The position numbers were made by a program, and so were the translations under genes. The notes beneath the pieces are model-generated. The model saw only the letters and a list, made by a program, of their open reading frames with translations. It made no database searches and had not been told where the DNA came from. Below, one piece after another: positions 1 through 10,460 of a DNA stretch of 33,124 nt. The DNA comes from Methylococcaceae bacterium (GTDB taxonomy: Bacteria; Pseudomonadota; Gammaproteobacteria; Methylococcales; Methylomonadaceae): positions 1 to 33,124 of the forward strand of contig JAPYOW010000019.1 in the NCBI GenBank assembly GCA_029937975.1, in the 5' to 3' direction. Within the stretch, counting starts at the first letter, position 1. Each line of letters starts with the position of its first letter.

Positions 1-129
1 CATGAAGAAAAATTAATAACCATATGATAATTATTGGCTTTATTTTTTTGGCATGGATGGATACAAGTGATGAGGGGTAAATAGAGCTAAGTCATTGTAG
101 AAAAAGGAAGTCTTTAATGTAAAACAGTC

Positions 130-158
130 TTGACGCAGCAGAAATAGAAACCTATTAT
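130..158 (+). promoter_or_regulatory. Candidate sigma70 promoter of the dcw cluster (TTGACG - 17 nt - TATTAT)
   Basis: TTGACG at 130-135, 17-nt spacer, TATTAT at 153-158; lies about 80 nt upstream of the mraZ start. Confidence 0.65.
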
Positions 159-165
159 TGCAAAC

Positions 166-231
166 AAGTGGTTAAAAGTGGTGCAAAAGGGAATTTCGTA
201 GTGCAAAAGGGAATTGTTCATTTTCTTGGGG
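166..231 (+). promoter_or_regulatory. Candidate MraZ operator: 10-bp-phased G-rich repeats in the mraZ leader
   Basis: GTGG at 168, GTGG at 178, AGGG at 188, GTAG at 198, AGGG at 208 and GGGG at 228, all in a 10-bp register; the 15-mer GTGCAAAAGGGAATT is duplicated exactly at 181 and 201. Confidence 0.5.
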
Positions 232-237
232 TGAAAT

Positions 238-705
238 GTGTTAAGAGGTGTAAGTTCAATCAATCTGGATGCTAAAGGGCGTCTTGCAATTCCGACGCGG
301 TATAGAGCGGAATTACAGGAGAGTTGCGAGCGCCAGATGGTGGTAACTGTTGCCGTAGACGGACAATGTGTTGGCGAAAGGGGATGCCTTTGGCTGTATC
401 CCTTGCCTGAATGGGAAAAACTGGAACTTACGATTAGTAAACTGCCCTCATTAAATAAAACAGCGGTTAGACTGAGGCGGTTTTTAATTGGCAATGCCTC
501 AGAATGTGAAATGGATGGGCAGGGGCGTTTGTTATTACCCGAAAAATTAAGGACATTTTCTGAGATGGATAAAAAAATAGTGTTAGTCGGGCAATTGAAT
601 AAATTTGAAATCTGGAATGATGTTGCCTGGACGGATAAAGAAGCAGAATGGATGAGTGGAGATGATACAGAAGGTTTGGACGAATTGGCTACATTGTCCT
701 TTTAA
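238..705 (+). CDS. mraZ: Transcriptional regulator MraZ (GTG start)
   Basis: N-terminus LRGVSSINLDAKGRLAIPTRYR and internal CEMDGQGRLLLPEKLR are the duplicated MraZ/AbrB-like signatures; first gene of the dcw cluster. Confidence 0.95.
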   Translation: MLRGVSSINLDAKGRLAIPTRYRAELQESCERQMVVTVAVDGQCVGERGCLWLYPLPEWEKLELTISKLPSLNKTAVRLRRFLIGNASECEMDGQGRLLLPEKLRTFSEMDKKIVLVGQLNKFEIWNDVAWTDKEAEWMSGDDTEGLDELATLSF

Positions 706-711
706 ATAGTT

Positions 712-1644
712 ATGGAGCATTTATCAGTACTATACGATGAGTCTATACAAGGGCTGGATATCAAGCCTGAAGGGCTTTATGTTGATTGTACCTTTGGGCG
801 GGGTGGGCATAGCCGCGGTATATTGGCGAAGTTGGGAGAAAAGGGACGGTTGCTGGCATTTGATCGGGATTTAGCCGCTATTCAATCTGATTTGGCCATT
901 AACATGACAAAAGATTCGCGGTTCAGATTACATCATGGCTGTTTTTCCCAGCTTGCGGGTGTAATTGAACAGTGTGGCGAGACGCAACAAGTGGATGGGG
1001 TGCTGATGGATCTAGGCGTTTCTTCACCGCAGTTAGATGATGCGCAACGGGGTTTTAGTTTTATGAGGGATGGACCTTTAGATATGCGTATGGATGATAG
1101 TCAGGGCCGCTCTGCTGCAGAATGGCTTATGCAGGTGAGTGAGCCAGCATTGGTTAAAGTATTGTTTGAGTATGGAGAGGAGCGTTTTGCACGACGTATT
1201 GCAGGGGCGGTAATAGAAAGAAGAGCTCAGTCACCTCTACAAACCACACGGGATCTGGCTATGTTGATTGAAGCGGTAGTGCCTAGGCGGGAAAAACACA
1301 AGCATCCGGCGACTCGAAGTTTTCAGGCCATAAGAATTGAAATTAACAATGAACTGGAGGAAATTAAACAGGGTTTGCAACAATCTTTAAGTATTTTAAA
1401 ACCAGGTGGCAGATTAGTTGTGATTTCCTTTCATTCCTTAGAAGACAGAATAGTTAAGCGATTTATTAAAAAAGAATCGGGACGTAAATTTAACCCCGGG
1501 AAATTACCCATAAGAGAAGTAGATATTGAGCAAGGGGGCTTGAGAAAAATAGGTAAGGCAGTGAAAGCGGGGAAAAACGAACTGGCCCGAAACCCGAGAG
1601 CCCGGAGTGCTATCTTGCGAATAGCTGAAAGAATCGAATCTTGA
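712..1644 (+). CDS. rsmH: 16S rRNA (cytosine(1402)-N(4))-methyltransferase RsmH (MraW)
   Basis: HLSVLYDESIQGL, YVDCTFGRGGHS, GVLMDLGVSSPQLD and ISFHSLEDRIVK motifs; position after mraZ. Confidence 0.97.
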   Translation: MEHLSVLYDESIQGLDIKPEGLYVDCTFGRGGHSRGILAKLGEKGRLLAFDRDLAAIQSDLAINMTKDSRFRLHHGCFSQLAGVIEQCGETQQVDGVLMDLGVSSPQLDDAQRGFSFMRDGPLDMRMDDSQGRSAAEWLMQVSEPALVKVLFEYGEERFARRIAGAVIERRAQSPLQTTRDLAMLIEAVVPRREKHKHPATRSFQAIRIEINNELEEIKQGLQQSLSILKPGGRLVVISFHSLEDRIVKRFIKKESGRKFNPGKLPIREVDIEQGGLRKIGKAVKAGKNELARNPRARSAILRIAERIES

Positions 1645-1910
1645 TGTCTAAGGTTTTGTTGTTGGCTGGGTTATTTGCTCTATTGCTAATAACGGCATTA
1701 CTGGTGATTGATAAGAAATATGAGTCACGCACTCTTTTTATCGAAATGCAAAAGCAAGAAAAAATGCTGGATAATTATGAGATTGAGTGGGGGAAATTGC
1801 AATTGGAATTAACCATGTTGACTGCGGAAAATAGAGTTGAACGGGTCGCTAAAAAGAAACTCGGATTGATTATGCCGACTCGTAAAAGCACCATTTATTT
1901 AAAGCCATAG
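1644..1910 (+). CDS. ftsL: Cell division protein FtsL
   Basis: Small bitopic membrane protein (89 aa from the TTG at 1641; ATG at 1644) with a coiled-coil region, between rsmH and ftsI; overlaps the rsmH stop (TGATG). Confidence 0.88.
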   Translation: MSKVLLLAGLFALLLITALLVIDKKYESRTLFIEMQKQEKMLDNYEIEWGKLQLELTMLTAENRVERVAKKKLGLIMPTRKSTIYLKP

Positions 1911-2254
1911 GCCTTTACTGATCATTAAGCCGTTCAGGGTTGCACCGTGTTTTTTCTGAAACAAGCTCTGGAGTAAGAGGCGTATAGTCTTGCTACACAA
2001 AGATTGAGATTGTTTAAGAGAGGGTAAAGAGGCTCTCGCATGTTTTCATACGAGGTGATAATTAAAGGTGATAGCCGTATTTGGAACAGATGAAATAAAA
2101 ATAGAACAGGCGCAGCGGGGGTTATTGACAGCTACCTGGGCATTCTTAGCAGGTCCTGGATAAGGTTAAAACCACTGGATTAGGCGGTAAACATTAAGCT
2201 TTAAAGCAGGTAACATAGTAGCAATGAGTGCTATTTTTTTAGAGGTTGCCTGAT

Positions 2255-4000
2255 ATGAGAGAAATACAACACAGGAACGTTGAGCGACCTGGCTTTGCCT
2301 TAAGGCGGCGTTTGTTATTAGGATTGTTCATGTGTGGCATGCTTATGCTGGCTGGGCGGGCGATTTTTTTACAAATCTATGATAAACAGTTTTTACAGCA
2401 ACAGGGGGATCGGCGTCATATTAGCGTTGTGACCGTACCCGCTTATAGAGGTAAGATTTTAGATAGAAATAATGTGGTTTTGGCTATTAGCACACCGGTT
2501 GAATCCGTCTGGGTAAACCCGCAACACTTTAAAAGAAATGATGCGGGCAACATAGATAGGGAGGCGTTGGAGAAGTTGCAACAGATCGCGAAATGGTTAA
2601 AGGTTCCTAAAAAGAAAATGGCACGTTGGCTGAGTGCAGAAACCACCAAGCGATTTGCCTATTTAAAACGACGGGTTAATCCACAGTTAGTTGAAAAAGT
2701 AAGAAAGCTACAGGTGTCCGGGGTTTATTTTGAAAGGGCGTTCAAGCGATATTATCCCGCGGGAGCGGTATCTGCACATATTGTTGGCTTTACCAATGTT
2801 GATGATGTGGGACAAGAGGGCATGGAACTTGGTTATGAACAAAGTTTAAAAGGCGTTGCCGGTAAAAAAAGAGTGATCAGAGATGGTAGAAGACGGGTCA
2901 TTAGTTTTAAGGATGTAGAGAATATTGAAGACCCTGTGCCCGGGCAGGATCTTGTGCTCAGTATTGATCAAAGGCTGCAGTATATAGCACATAAAGAGTT
3001 ACAGAAAACCGTAGTAGAGCATAAAGCACTTTCGGCTTCTTTAGTTATATTGGATGCAAAAAATGGAGACATTCTAGCCGCGGTGAATCAACCGGCTTTT
3101 AATCCAAATACGCGAATTGGCTTAACGGCGAGTGTTTATAGAAATAGAGCCATACTGGATGTATTTGAACCCGGTTCTACAGTAAAGCCATTTGTGGTTG
3201 CGGCGGCATTAGACGGGGGTTATGTCGAGGATGCTGAAAAAATAAAGACGCAAGGTTATTACAGAGTTGGACGTAATTTGGTGCGGGATGTTCATAATTA
3301 CGGCACTTTGAGTTTAATGCAGGTGCTAAAAAAATCCAGCAATGTGGCGATTAGTAAAATTGCCTTGAAGATGCCGAGAGAATATTTCTGGGGTATTTAT
3401 AACAAATTGGGTTTTGGTCTTACCGCACAGGTTGGGTTTCCAGGAGAAGCCAGCGGCGAGTTACTGGATTTTCAGCGGTGGCATGATTTTGAACAGGCAA
3501 CCTTAGCTTATGGTTATGGTCTCTCAACATCTGTGCTGCAGCTGGCTCGGTCGTATACAGCGTTGGCTGATGAGGGGGTTTTGCATTCGGTCAGTATTTT
3601 AAAGCGTGAGGAAGACTATGATGCGCAACGGGTGTTTAGCCGTGAAACAGCAAAGCAAGTCACAGAAATGCTTGAGCATGTGATTAAAAAGGATGGCACA
3701 GCTTATGCAGCCAGAGTCGATGGGTATCGAGTGGCCGGGAAAACGGGCACAGTAAAAATAGCGGTGGCCGGAGGATATGCCGATGATCGTTATTTGGCCA
3801 TATTTGTGGGGCTGGCGCCGGTGAGTAATCCACGGTTTGTGATTGCAGTTATGGTTAATGAACCGACGGCGGGTAAATATTATGGTGGGCAAGTGGCGGC
3901 ACCGGTTTTTTCAAAAGTGATGGCAGGAGCCTTAAGAGTCTATGGGGTTGCGCCGGATAAGGAAGATACCATGCCCGTATTGATAACAAAAATAAAATGA
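2255..4000 (+). CDS. ftsI: Peptidoglycan transpeptidase FtsI (PBP3)
   Basis: SxxK (STVKPF), SSN and KTGT penicillin-binding motifs; ATG at 2255 preceded by AGAGG is preferred over the TTG at 2246 in the ORF track. Confidence 0.95.
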   Translation: MREIQHRNVERPGFALRRRLLLGLFMCGMLMLAGRAIFLQIYDKQFLQQQGDRRHISVVTVPAYRGKILDRNNVVLAISTPVESVWVNPQHFKRNDAGNIDREALEKLQQIAKWLKVPKKKMARWLSAETTKRFAYLKRRVNPQLVEKVRKLQVSGVYFERAFKRYYPAGAVSAHIVGFTNVDDVGQEGMELGYEQSLKGVAGKKRVIRDGRRRVISFKDVENIEDPVPGQDLVLSIDQRLQYIAHKELQKTVVEHKALSASLVILDAKNGDILAAVNQPAFNPNTRIGLTASVYRNRAILDVFEPGSTVKPFVVAAALDGGYVEDAEKIKTQGYYRVGRNLVRDVHNYGTLSLMQVLKKSSNVAISKIALKMPREYFWGIYNKLGFGLTAQVGFPGEASGELLDFQRWHDFEQATLAYGYGLSTSVLQLARSYTALADEGVLHSVSILKREEDYDAQRVFSRETAKQVTEMLEHVIKKDGTAYAARVDGYRVAGKTGTVKIAVAGGYADDRYLAIFVGLAPVSNPRFVIAVMVNEPTAGKYYGGQVAAPVFSKVMAGALRVYGVAPDKEDTMPVLITKIK

Positions 4001-5469
4001 ATCTAGTCGAACTACTGAGCGGAATAGTTGAAGAGACGGCAATACCGGGGAGCGATTTTCAAATAAAGGGAATTGCGCTAGATAGCCGGGAAGTAAAAAA
4101 AGATTATGTCTTTTTTGCGTTAGCAGGTGCCATGGAGCATGGGCTTTTGTATGCAAAACAGGCCGTAGAGAATGGTGCATTTGCTGTGATTTATGACTCA
4201 CAGGGCAGTGATGAGTTTCAGTTGGGACAATTCGAAGTTGAACTATTGAGGGTGAAAAACTTAAGAGTTAAATTGGGATATATCGCCGATCGTTTTTATC
4301 AGTCACCGTCAAAAGAATTAGCTGTTATTGGGGTGACGGGGACTAATGGTAAAACGACCTGCAGTCAATTCCTGTTGCAATTGATCTCCGCGTGCGGAGT
4401 TATTGGGACATTGGGCTGGGGCACCACTAAGGCTATCAAAAAAACAGCTAATACCACGCCAGATGCTTTAGCCGTACAACAAATACTGGCTAATTTTGTA
4501 GTCAGGAAAAAGCAGGCGGTAGTGATGGAAGTTTCATCACATGGATTAGAGCAAGGACGGGTTAATGGCGTGCAATTTAAAGGTGCTGTATTTACTAATC
4601 TGAGTCGAGATCATCTGGATTACCACGGATCTATGGCGGCTTATTTAGAGGCTAAATTATTATTATTTAAACAGCCCGGATTGCAGTTTGCTGTAGTAAA
4701 TATTGATGACCCATACGGTGAAAAATTTTTAGCCGTGGTCGATAAAAAAACCACCTGCTGGGCATACAGTGCAACAGGAAAGACATCCTCTGCCATAGAA
4801 AATGTAACGGCGGATGAGGTGAGATACAGTGTCCATGGCATCGCATTTATGCTGTGCTGGCGGCTACAAAAAATGCAGGTGAAAACACGGATTGTAGGTG
4901 ATTTTAATTTAGAAAATATTTTAGCGGTCATTACTGTGCTACTGGCACAAGGACAGGGTTTAACGGAAGTGCTTGAAAAAGTATCCGGTTTGAGCGCTGT
5001 TGCTGGACGCATGGAGGGTTTTGGCGGGAATAATAAACCCTTTGTCTTGGTCGATTATGCACATAGCCCTGATGCTTTAGACAAAGTATTGAAAGGCGTG
5101 AAAAGGGACTGTCAAGGTAAGCTATGGCTGGTATTTGGATGTGGCGGTAATAGAGATAAAGGCAAGCGATCAGCAATGGGTGCGATAGCCTGCAAACTGG
5201 CTGATGCAGTGACTATTACCAATGATAATCCGAGATTTGAAGATCCGGCAATCATTATTAAAGAGATTTTGGCGGGGTGTCATGGCGATGTTTGTGAAGT
5301 TATTCAAAATAGACAACAAGCCATACAGTCAGTGATAAAGAGAGCAAAGATAAAAGATTGTATTGTGATTGCCGGTAAAGGGCATGAGGACTATCAAGAA
5401 GTTAACGGCATAAAGCAGCCGTTTAGTGATCAGTCTTTTGTCAGGCAAGGCTTGCGAGATTGGTCGTAA
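3997..5469 (+). CDS. murE: UDP-N-acetylmuramoyl-L-alanyl-D-glutamate--2,6-diaminopimelate ligase
   Basis: GVTGTNGKTT P-loop, DYHGSMAAYLEAK, DNPRFEDP (diaminopimelate-type DNPR motif), GKGHEDYQ; 4-bp overlap with ftsI. Confidence 0.96.
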   Translation: MNLVELLSGIVEETAIPGSDFQIKGIALDSREVKKDYVFFALAGAMEHGLLYAKQAVENGAFAVIYDSQGSDEFQLGQFEVELLRVKNLRVKLGYIADRFYQSPSKELAVIGVTGTNGKTTCSQFLLQLISACGVIGTLGWGTTKAIKKTANTTPDALAVQQILANFVVRKKQAVVMEVSSHGLEQGRVNGVQFKGAVFTNLSRDHLDYHGSMAAYLEAKLLLFKQPGLQFAVVNIDDPYGEKFLAVVDKKTTCWAYSATGKTSSAIENVTADEVRYSVHGIAFMLCWRLQKMQVKTRIVGDFNLENILAVITVLLAQGQGLTEVLEKVSGLSAVAGRMEGFGGNNKPFVLVDYAHSPDALDKVLKGVKRDCQGKLWLVFGCGGNRDKGKRSAMGAIACKLADAVTITNDNPRFEDPAIIIKEILAGCHGDVCEVIQNRQQAIQSVIKRAKIKDCIVIAGKGHEDYQEVNGIKQPFSDQSFVRQGLRDWS

Positions 5470-6831
5470 ATGAAAATGTTGTTGAGTGAAGTTGCAAAAC
5501 AGACAGGCGGTGTCTTGTCAGGCGAAGATTTAAATATATCTTCCGTCAGTATAGACACTCGAAGCTTGGCAAAGGGGGATTTGTACATTGCCATCAAAGG
5601 CGAAAATTTTGATGGGCATGCCTTTGTAGATCAAGCTGAAATGGCGGGGGCGAATGCGGTGTTAGTTGAAAAGAAGTGTAATACAGCATTGCCGCAAATT
5701 GTGGTCAACGATAGTCATTTAGCTTTAGCTGAACTTGCAGCTGCCTGGAAAAAACAAGTTGAGGTTAAAACAGTAGCCATTACCGGCAGTAACGGAAAAA
5801 CGACAGTCAAGGAAATGATAGCCTCTATTTTGGGACTGGCAGGTAATGTTTTATATACCCAGGGCAATTTGAATAACGATATTGGCGTACCACTCACCTT
5901 GTTGAAATTGCATGAACAACACCAGTATGCAGTGATAGAAGCCGGTGCAAACCATGTGGGGGAAATTGCATATAGTTGTGGCTATGTGCAACCCGATATT
6001 GCCATTGTAAACAATGTGGGTGCGGCACATATAGAAGGGTTTGGTAGTCTTGAAGGTGTCGCCCGGGCAAAAGGCGAGATTTTTCAGAGTCTGGGGGAAC
6101 AGGGTGTTGCTGTTCTTAATAGAGATGATGATTTCTATGCATTATGGCTGGAATTGATCGAAGGTCGAAAGCTTGTGACTTTTGGCATGAATCAACAGGC
6201 AGACATCAGGGCTGAAGAGATATGTTCAAAAATAACGCATCAGGAATTTGCAACCAGCTTTAAGTTGATAACAGCCAGGGATGTAATGAACGTGCAACTG
6301 AAATTGGCTGGACACCATAATGTCATGAATGCACTCGCTGCCACGGCAGTTGCCATGCAATTAGGGATTGGCCTGCCACTGATAAAGCAAGGGCTGGAGC
6401 AGATGAAGCCAGTCACAGGCCGGTTACAACCCCTGCTGGGAAAACAGGGCGGGCTGATTATAGATGACAGTTATAATGCCAATCCAAATTCAGTCAAGGC
6501 GGCGCTGGAGGTGTTGATCGAAAGCGGTGGCGAACCCTGGGTGGTATTAGGCGCATTAGGTGAGATGGGCCCAGATAGTTTAGAAATACATCACGAATTA
6601 GGTAAATTGATAAAGGCCAAGCATGTTGTACGCTTGTTGACTATAGGCTCCGATGCAGAATCTGCCTCCTCTTCTTTTGGCAAAGGAGCCATTTTTTTCG
6701 ACTCGCAAGCAAGCTTGATAGGATTTTTAAAAAAGGAATTAAAAGGCTGTGAAAGTGTATTAATTAAAGGTTCAAGAATGCAAAAGATGGAAAAGATAGT
6801 AATGCAACTGGTAACAAATTTCAGGACATAA
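5470..6831 (+). CDS. murF: UDP-N-acetylmuramoyl-tripeptide--D-alanyl-D-alanine ligase
   Basis: [41 protein letters not shown] motifs; starts directly after the murE stop. Confidence 0.96.
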   Translation: MKMLLSEVAKQTGGVLSGEDLNISSVSIDTRSLAKGDLYIAIKGENFDGHAFVDQAEMAGANAVLVEKKCNTALPQIVVNDSHLALAELAAAWKKQVEVKTVAITGSNGKTTVKEMIASILGLAGNVLYTQGNLNNDIGVPLTLLKLHEQHQYAVIEAGANHVGEIAYSCGYVQPDIAIVNNVGAAHIEGFGSLEGVARAKGEIFQSLGEQGVAVLNRDDDFYALWLELIEGRKLVTFGMNQQADIRAEEICSKITHQEFATSFKLITARDVMNVQLKLAGHHNVMNALAATAVAMQLGIGLPLIKQGLEQMKPVTGRLQPLLGKQGGLIIDDSYNANPNSVKAALEVLIESGGEPWVVLGALGEMGPDSLEIHHELGKLIKAKHVVRLLTIGSDAESASSSFGKGAIFFDSQASLIGFLKKELKGCESVLIKGSRMQKMEKIVMQLVTNFRT

Positions 6832-6838
6832 AGAGAAC

Positions 6839-7921
6839 ATGCTACTTTATTTAACAGATTATTTAATGAATTTTGATAGTAGCTTTCGGGTGTTTCAATA
6901 CCTGACATTAAGAGCTATTTTGGGGGCGCTAACAGCGTTAATTATTTCACTTATTATTGGCCCGATAATGATAAAGAAATTAACCCACAAAAAAATTGGT
7001 CAGTCTATACGCCAAGATGGTCCTGAAAGTCATCATGAGAAAGCAGGGACTCCAACGATGGGGGGGGCGTTAATTCTAGTAGCCATAACCATTAGCACAT
7101 TACTTTGGGCTGACTTGGAAAACCGGTATGTGTGGGTTGTATTATTTGTAACCTTAACGCATGGCATTATTGGTTTTATAGATGATTATAGAAAAGTGAT
7201 GCAGGGCAATAGTGATGGCTTGTCTGCAAAAACAAAATTATTCTGGCAGAGCTTGATTGCCATCAGTGTCGGTGTTTTTTTATATACAGCCGCAGAACTT
7301 CCTGCAGAAACACAATTTATAGTGCCCTTTTTTAAGAACGTAATGATTGATATGGGCTGGGGCTATGTTTTCGTCACTTTTATTGTGGTAGTGGGTACCA
7401 GTAATGCGGTGAATTTGACAGATGGACTGGATGGCTTGGCTATTATGCCAACTGTCATGGTCGGCGCTGCATTAGGTATTTTTGCGTATCTGTCGGGACA
7501 TGTCAGTTTTGCGCAATATCTAGCTATTCCTTATTTACCGGAGTCGGGTGAACTGATTGTGTTTTGTGCGGCACTGGTGGGTGCCGGCTTAGGTTTTTTG
7601 TGGTTTAACACCTACCCTGCAATGGTGTTTATGGGGGATGTGGGGGCGCTGGCTCTGGGGGCCGCGTTAGGGATTCTGGCGGTTCTGGTGCGACAAGAAA
7701 TAGTACTGATGATTATGGGGGGCGTTTTTGTTGCAGAAACAGTTTCAGTCATTATCCAGGTGGTGTCCTACAAGCTGAGGGGGAAGCGGGTATTTTTAAT
7801 GGCCCCTATTCATCATCATTACGAATTAAAAGGTTGGCCAGAACCTAGAATTATTGTGAGGTTCTGGATTATAACCGTGATCTTGGTATTGATCGGTTTA
7901 GCCACATTGAAATTAAGATAG
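6839..7921 (+). CDS. mraY: Phospho-N-acetylmuramoyl-pentapeptide-transferase
   Basis: [40 protein letters not shown] motifs; polytopic membrane protein. Confidence 0.97.
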   Translation: MLLYLTDYLMNFDSSFRVFQYLTLRAILGALTALIISLIIGPIMIKKLTHKKIGQSIRQDGPESHHEKAGTPTMGGALILVAITISTLLWADLENRYVWVVLFVTLTHGIIGFIDDYRKVMQGNSDGLSAKTKLFWQSLIAISVGVFLYTAAELPAETQFIVPFFKNVMIDMGWGYVFVTFIVVVGTSNAVNLTDGLDGLAIMPTVMVGAALGIFAYLSGHVSFAQYLAIPYLPESGELIVFCAALVGAGLGFLWFNTYPAMVFMGDVGALALGAALGILAVLVRQEIVLMIMGGVFVAETVSVIIQVVSYKLRGKRVFLMAPIHHHYELKGWPEPRIIVRFWIITVILVLIGLATLKLR

Positions 7922-7923
7922 CC

Positions 7924-9291
7924 ATGAATAAGGAAGCCGTTGTAGCATCATTAAACCAGCAGTTGTCTTTGAATAAAAGCTCAAAGGTGTTAATTGTCGG
8001 GCTAGGTAAAACCGGGTTTTCAGTAGCCAAATTTTTGCAGCAATACGGTATTCAATTTGCAGTGATTGACAGTAGAAATAAGCCACCTATGAATGATGCC
8101 TTAATACAAGCCTATCCCGATACAGCCATTTTTACGGGAGGGTTTGATAAATCAGCATTTGATGTGGCGACCCATTTAGTGGTAAGCCCCGGGGTTTCAT
8201 TACAAGAAAAGTCAATTCAGAAAGTGATACAAGCAAGGACCAAAATAGTTAGTGATATTGATTTATTTGCCTGTGCTACCGATCAGCCCATTATTGCGGT
8301 CACAGGTTCTAATGGAAAAAGTACGGTAACCACCATGTTAGAAAGTATGGGCAATAGATCAGCCATAAGAACAGTAGCAGGAGGTAATTTAGGCATTCCT
8401 GCATTGGATTTATTAGATGAATCTGTTGAACTGTATGTGATTGAGCTTTCCAGTTTTCAACTGGAACGTACCTCCGCGTTAAATGCAAAAGCGGCAACAG
8501 TATTGAATATATCGCCAGATCATTTAGACAGGCATCACACTTTAGCAGGATATATTGAAGCCAAGCAAAAAGTGTTTTCTGGCAATGGCAGGATGATCCT
8601 GAACGAGGATGATGAGATCGTCAAGGACATGGTTGTTGCAAACAGAGAGTTTATCAGCTTTTCACTGCAAACTAACACGGGGTTTCATCTTGAAGAGAGG
8701 CTGGGTGAAATTTACTTGATGGATGGCACAAGTCCCTTAATGAAGCAGAAAGAACTTCCTCTTGAAGGTATGCACAATGTGGCTAATGCATTAGCTGCAC
8801 TGGCATTGGGTAAAACAGTCGGTCTGGATATGCAATCCATGTGTAGAGCGTTAAGAGACTTTAAAGGCTTGGAACATAGAATGCAGCGGGTGGCTAAAGT
8901 GAAGGGCGTGACCTGGGTTAATGATTCTAAAGCAACCAATATAGGTGCCTGTGTTGCGGCGTTACAAGGCTGTCAGGAAAAAATTGTATTGATTGCAGGA
9001 GGCGATGCTAAAGGGGCAGAAATGACTGAGTTGATTCCGGTGATAAAAGAAAAGACAAAATGTGTGGTGTTGATAGGCAAGGATGCCAATAAAATCGAAC
9101 TGGCTATCAATGGCTGTGTTCCTTCTTATCAGGCAAAAACCATAAAAGAAGCGGTTCAGATAGCTGCCGAACTTGCTAATGCAGGCGAGAGTGTTTTGTT
9201 AAGTCCTGCCTGTGCCAGCATGGATCAGTTTAAGAATTATCAGGAAAGAGGGGATAAGTTTATGGCCGCTGTTTTAGAGTTGGCGGCATGA
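7924..9291 (+). CDS. murD: UDP-N-acetylmuramoylalanine--D-glutamate ligase
   Basis: VTGSNGKSTVTTML, GNLGIPALDLL, NDSKATN motifs; cluster position. Confidence 0.96.
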   Translation: MNKEAVVASLNQQLSLNKSSKVLIVGLGKTGFSVAKFLQQYGIQFAVIDSRNKPPMNDALIQAYPDTAIFTGGFDKSAFDVATHLVVSPGVSLQEKSIQKVIQARTKIVSDIDLFACATDQPIIAVTGSNGKSTVTTMLESMGNRSAIRTVAGGNLGIPALDLLDESVELYVIELSSFQLERTSALNAKAATVLNISPDHLDRHHTLAGYIEAKQKVFSGNGRMILNEDDEIVKDMVVANREFISFSLQTNTGFHLEERLGEIYLMDGTSPLMKQKELPLEGMHNVANALAALALGKTVGLDMQSMCRALRDFKGLEHRMQRVAKVKGVTWVNDSKATNIGACVAALQGCQEKIVLIAGGDAKGAEMTELIPVIKEKTKCVVLIGKDANKIELAINGCVPSYQAKTIKEAVQIAAELANAGESVLLSPACASMDQFKNYQERGDKFMAAVLELAA

Positions 9292-10460
9292 AAACGCATG
9301 AAAATAAGCCACTGAAAAGTTTTCATGTGGACTATTTTTTATTATGTATTTGCACGGTTTTGTTGGTGGTGGGTTTTATAATGCTGACCTCTTCTTCATT
9401 ACATCTAGGCGAAAAAATTGCAAACAATAGTTGGCATTACCCGGTAAGACAGTTCTTTCATATTATGGCTGGGCTGGTTGTTGCAATGCTGATTTGTGCG
9501 GTGCCATTAAGGTTATGGGAGAAAATGGGCCCCTGGATGTTTCTTCTGGGGATTGGCTTATTGGTTCTGGTTCTAATTCCAGGGATAGGTGTGAAGGTCA
9601 ACGGCAGCACGCGATGGATTTCGTTGGCGGGATTAAGGATTCAGGTGTCTGAAATCGTGAAGTTTGTATCCGTTATTTATATGGCAAGTTATGTGACCCG
9701 GCACCAGGAAGAGGTATTGAGTTCAAGGTATGGATTGGTCAAACCACTGGTGTTATTTTCCATGGCATGCTGGTTACTCTTGCTCGAACCCGATTTTGGT
9801 TCAGTGGTCGTCATTTTAGTCATCGCCATGGGCATTATGTATCTGGGAGGCGCCAGGCTTTGGCAATTCATGGTCTTGTTATCAGTGCTGGCAATAATAG
9901 GTGCACTGCTAATCTATTTATCACCGTATCGCTGGGCGCGTATAACGGGATTTATTAACCCATGGGCCGATGCACAAAATACCGGATTCCAGTTGGTGCA
10001 TGCCTTGATTTCATTTGGCCGTGGCGAAATGCTGGGGGTAGGACTGGGTAGTGGCATACAGAAATTATTTTATTTACCCGAAGCACATACTGACTTTTTA
10101 TTTTCAGTACTGGCCGAAGAGCTGGGATTAGTAGGGGTATTACTGGTTATCAGTTTATATACGTTACTACTGCAGCATTGTTTTTCACTGGCGGTGAAAG
10201 CCCAGCAAGTAGGTGAAAATTTTGCCGCATTCATTGCCTATGGAATAGGTATCTGGTTTGGGTTTCAGGCATTTATTAATATGGGGGTGAACATGGGGAT
10301 GTTACCCACGAAGGGTTTGACACTACCCCTGATGAGTTATGGCGGCGGTAGCATGATAATAATGTGTGCGGCGATGGCACTAATATTTAGAGTACATAGC
10401 GAATTAGTCGAAAAACAAAAGCAAGTACCCAAAGGACATACGGAATGGATAAGCGCATAG
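9288..10460 (+). CDS. ftsW: Peptidoglycan glycosyltransferase FtsW (SEDS family)
   Basis: SEDS-family motifs (GSTRWISL, EPDFGSVVV, AHTDFLFSVLAEELG, LPLMSYGGGS); ATGA overlap with murD. Confidence 0.96.
   Translation: MKTHENKPLKSFHVDYFLLCICTVLLVVGFIMLTSSSLHLGEKIANNSWHYPVRQFFHIMAGLVVAMLICAVPLRLWEKMGPWMFLLGIGLLVLVLIPGIGVKVNGSTRWISLAGLRIQVSEIVKFVSVIYMASYVTRHQEEVLSSRYGLVKPLVLFSMACWLLLLEPDFGSVVVILVIAMGIMYLGGARLWQFMVLLSVLAIIGALLIYLSPYRWARITGFINPWADAQNTGFQLVHALISFGRGEMLGVGLGSGIQKLFYLPEAHTDFLFSVLAEELGLVGVLLVISLYTLLLQHCFSLAVKAQQVGENFAAFIAYGIGIWFGFQAFINMGVNMGMLPTKGLTLPLMSYGGGSMIIMCAAMALIFRVHSELVEKQKQVPKGHTEWISA

Noticed and set aside
114-494. 126-aa minus-strand ORF in the track over the promoter and mraZ
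   Set aside because: Antisense to the clearly coding mraZ and its leader; composition has no family resemblance. Treated as a spurious overlapping frame, as are the other small antisense ORFs in the track.
2131-2155. Resemblance of TACCTGGGCATTCTTAGC in the ftsL-ftsI gap to TACCTGCATTCTTGGC near 19602-19622, suggesting a shared repeat
   Set aside because: Match is short and needs a 2-nt gap; cannot be distinguished from coincidence without a genome-wide search.
2068-2163. 31-aa GTG-initiated frame (VIAVFGTDEIKIEQAQRGLLTATWAFLAGPG) in the ftsL-ftsI gap
   Set aside because: Short, no clear RBS, and no recognisable family; likely chance. Kept only as part of the gap observation.
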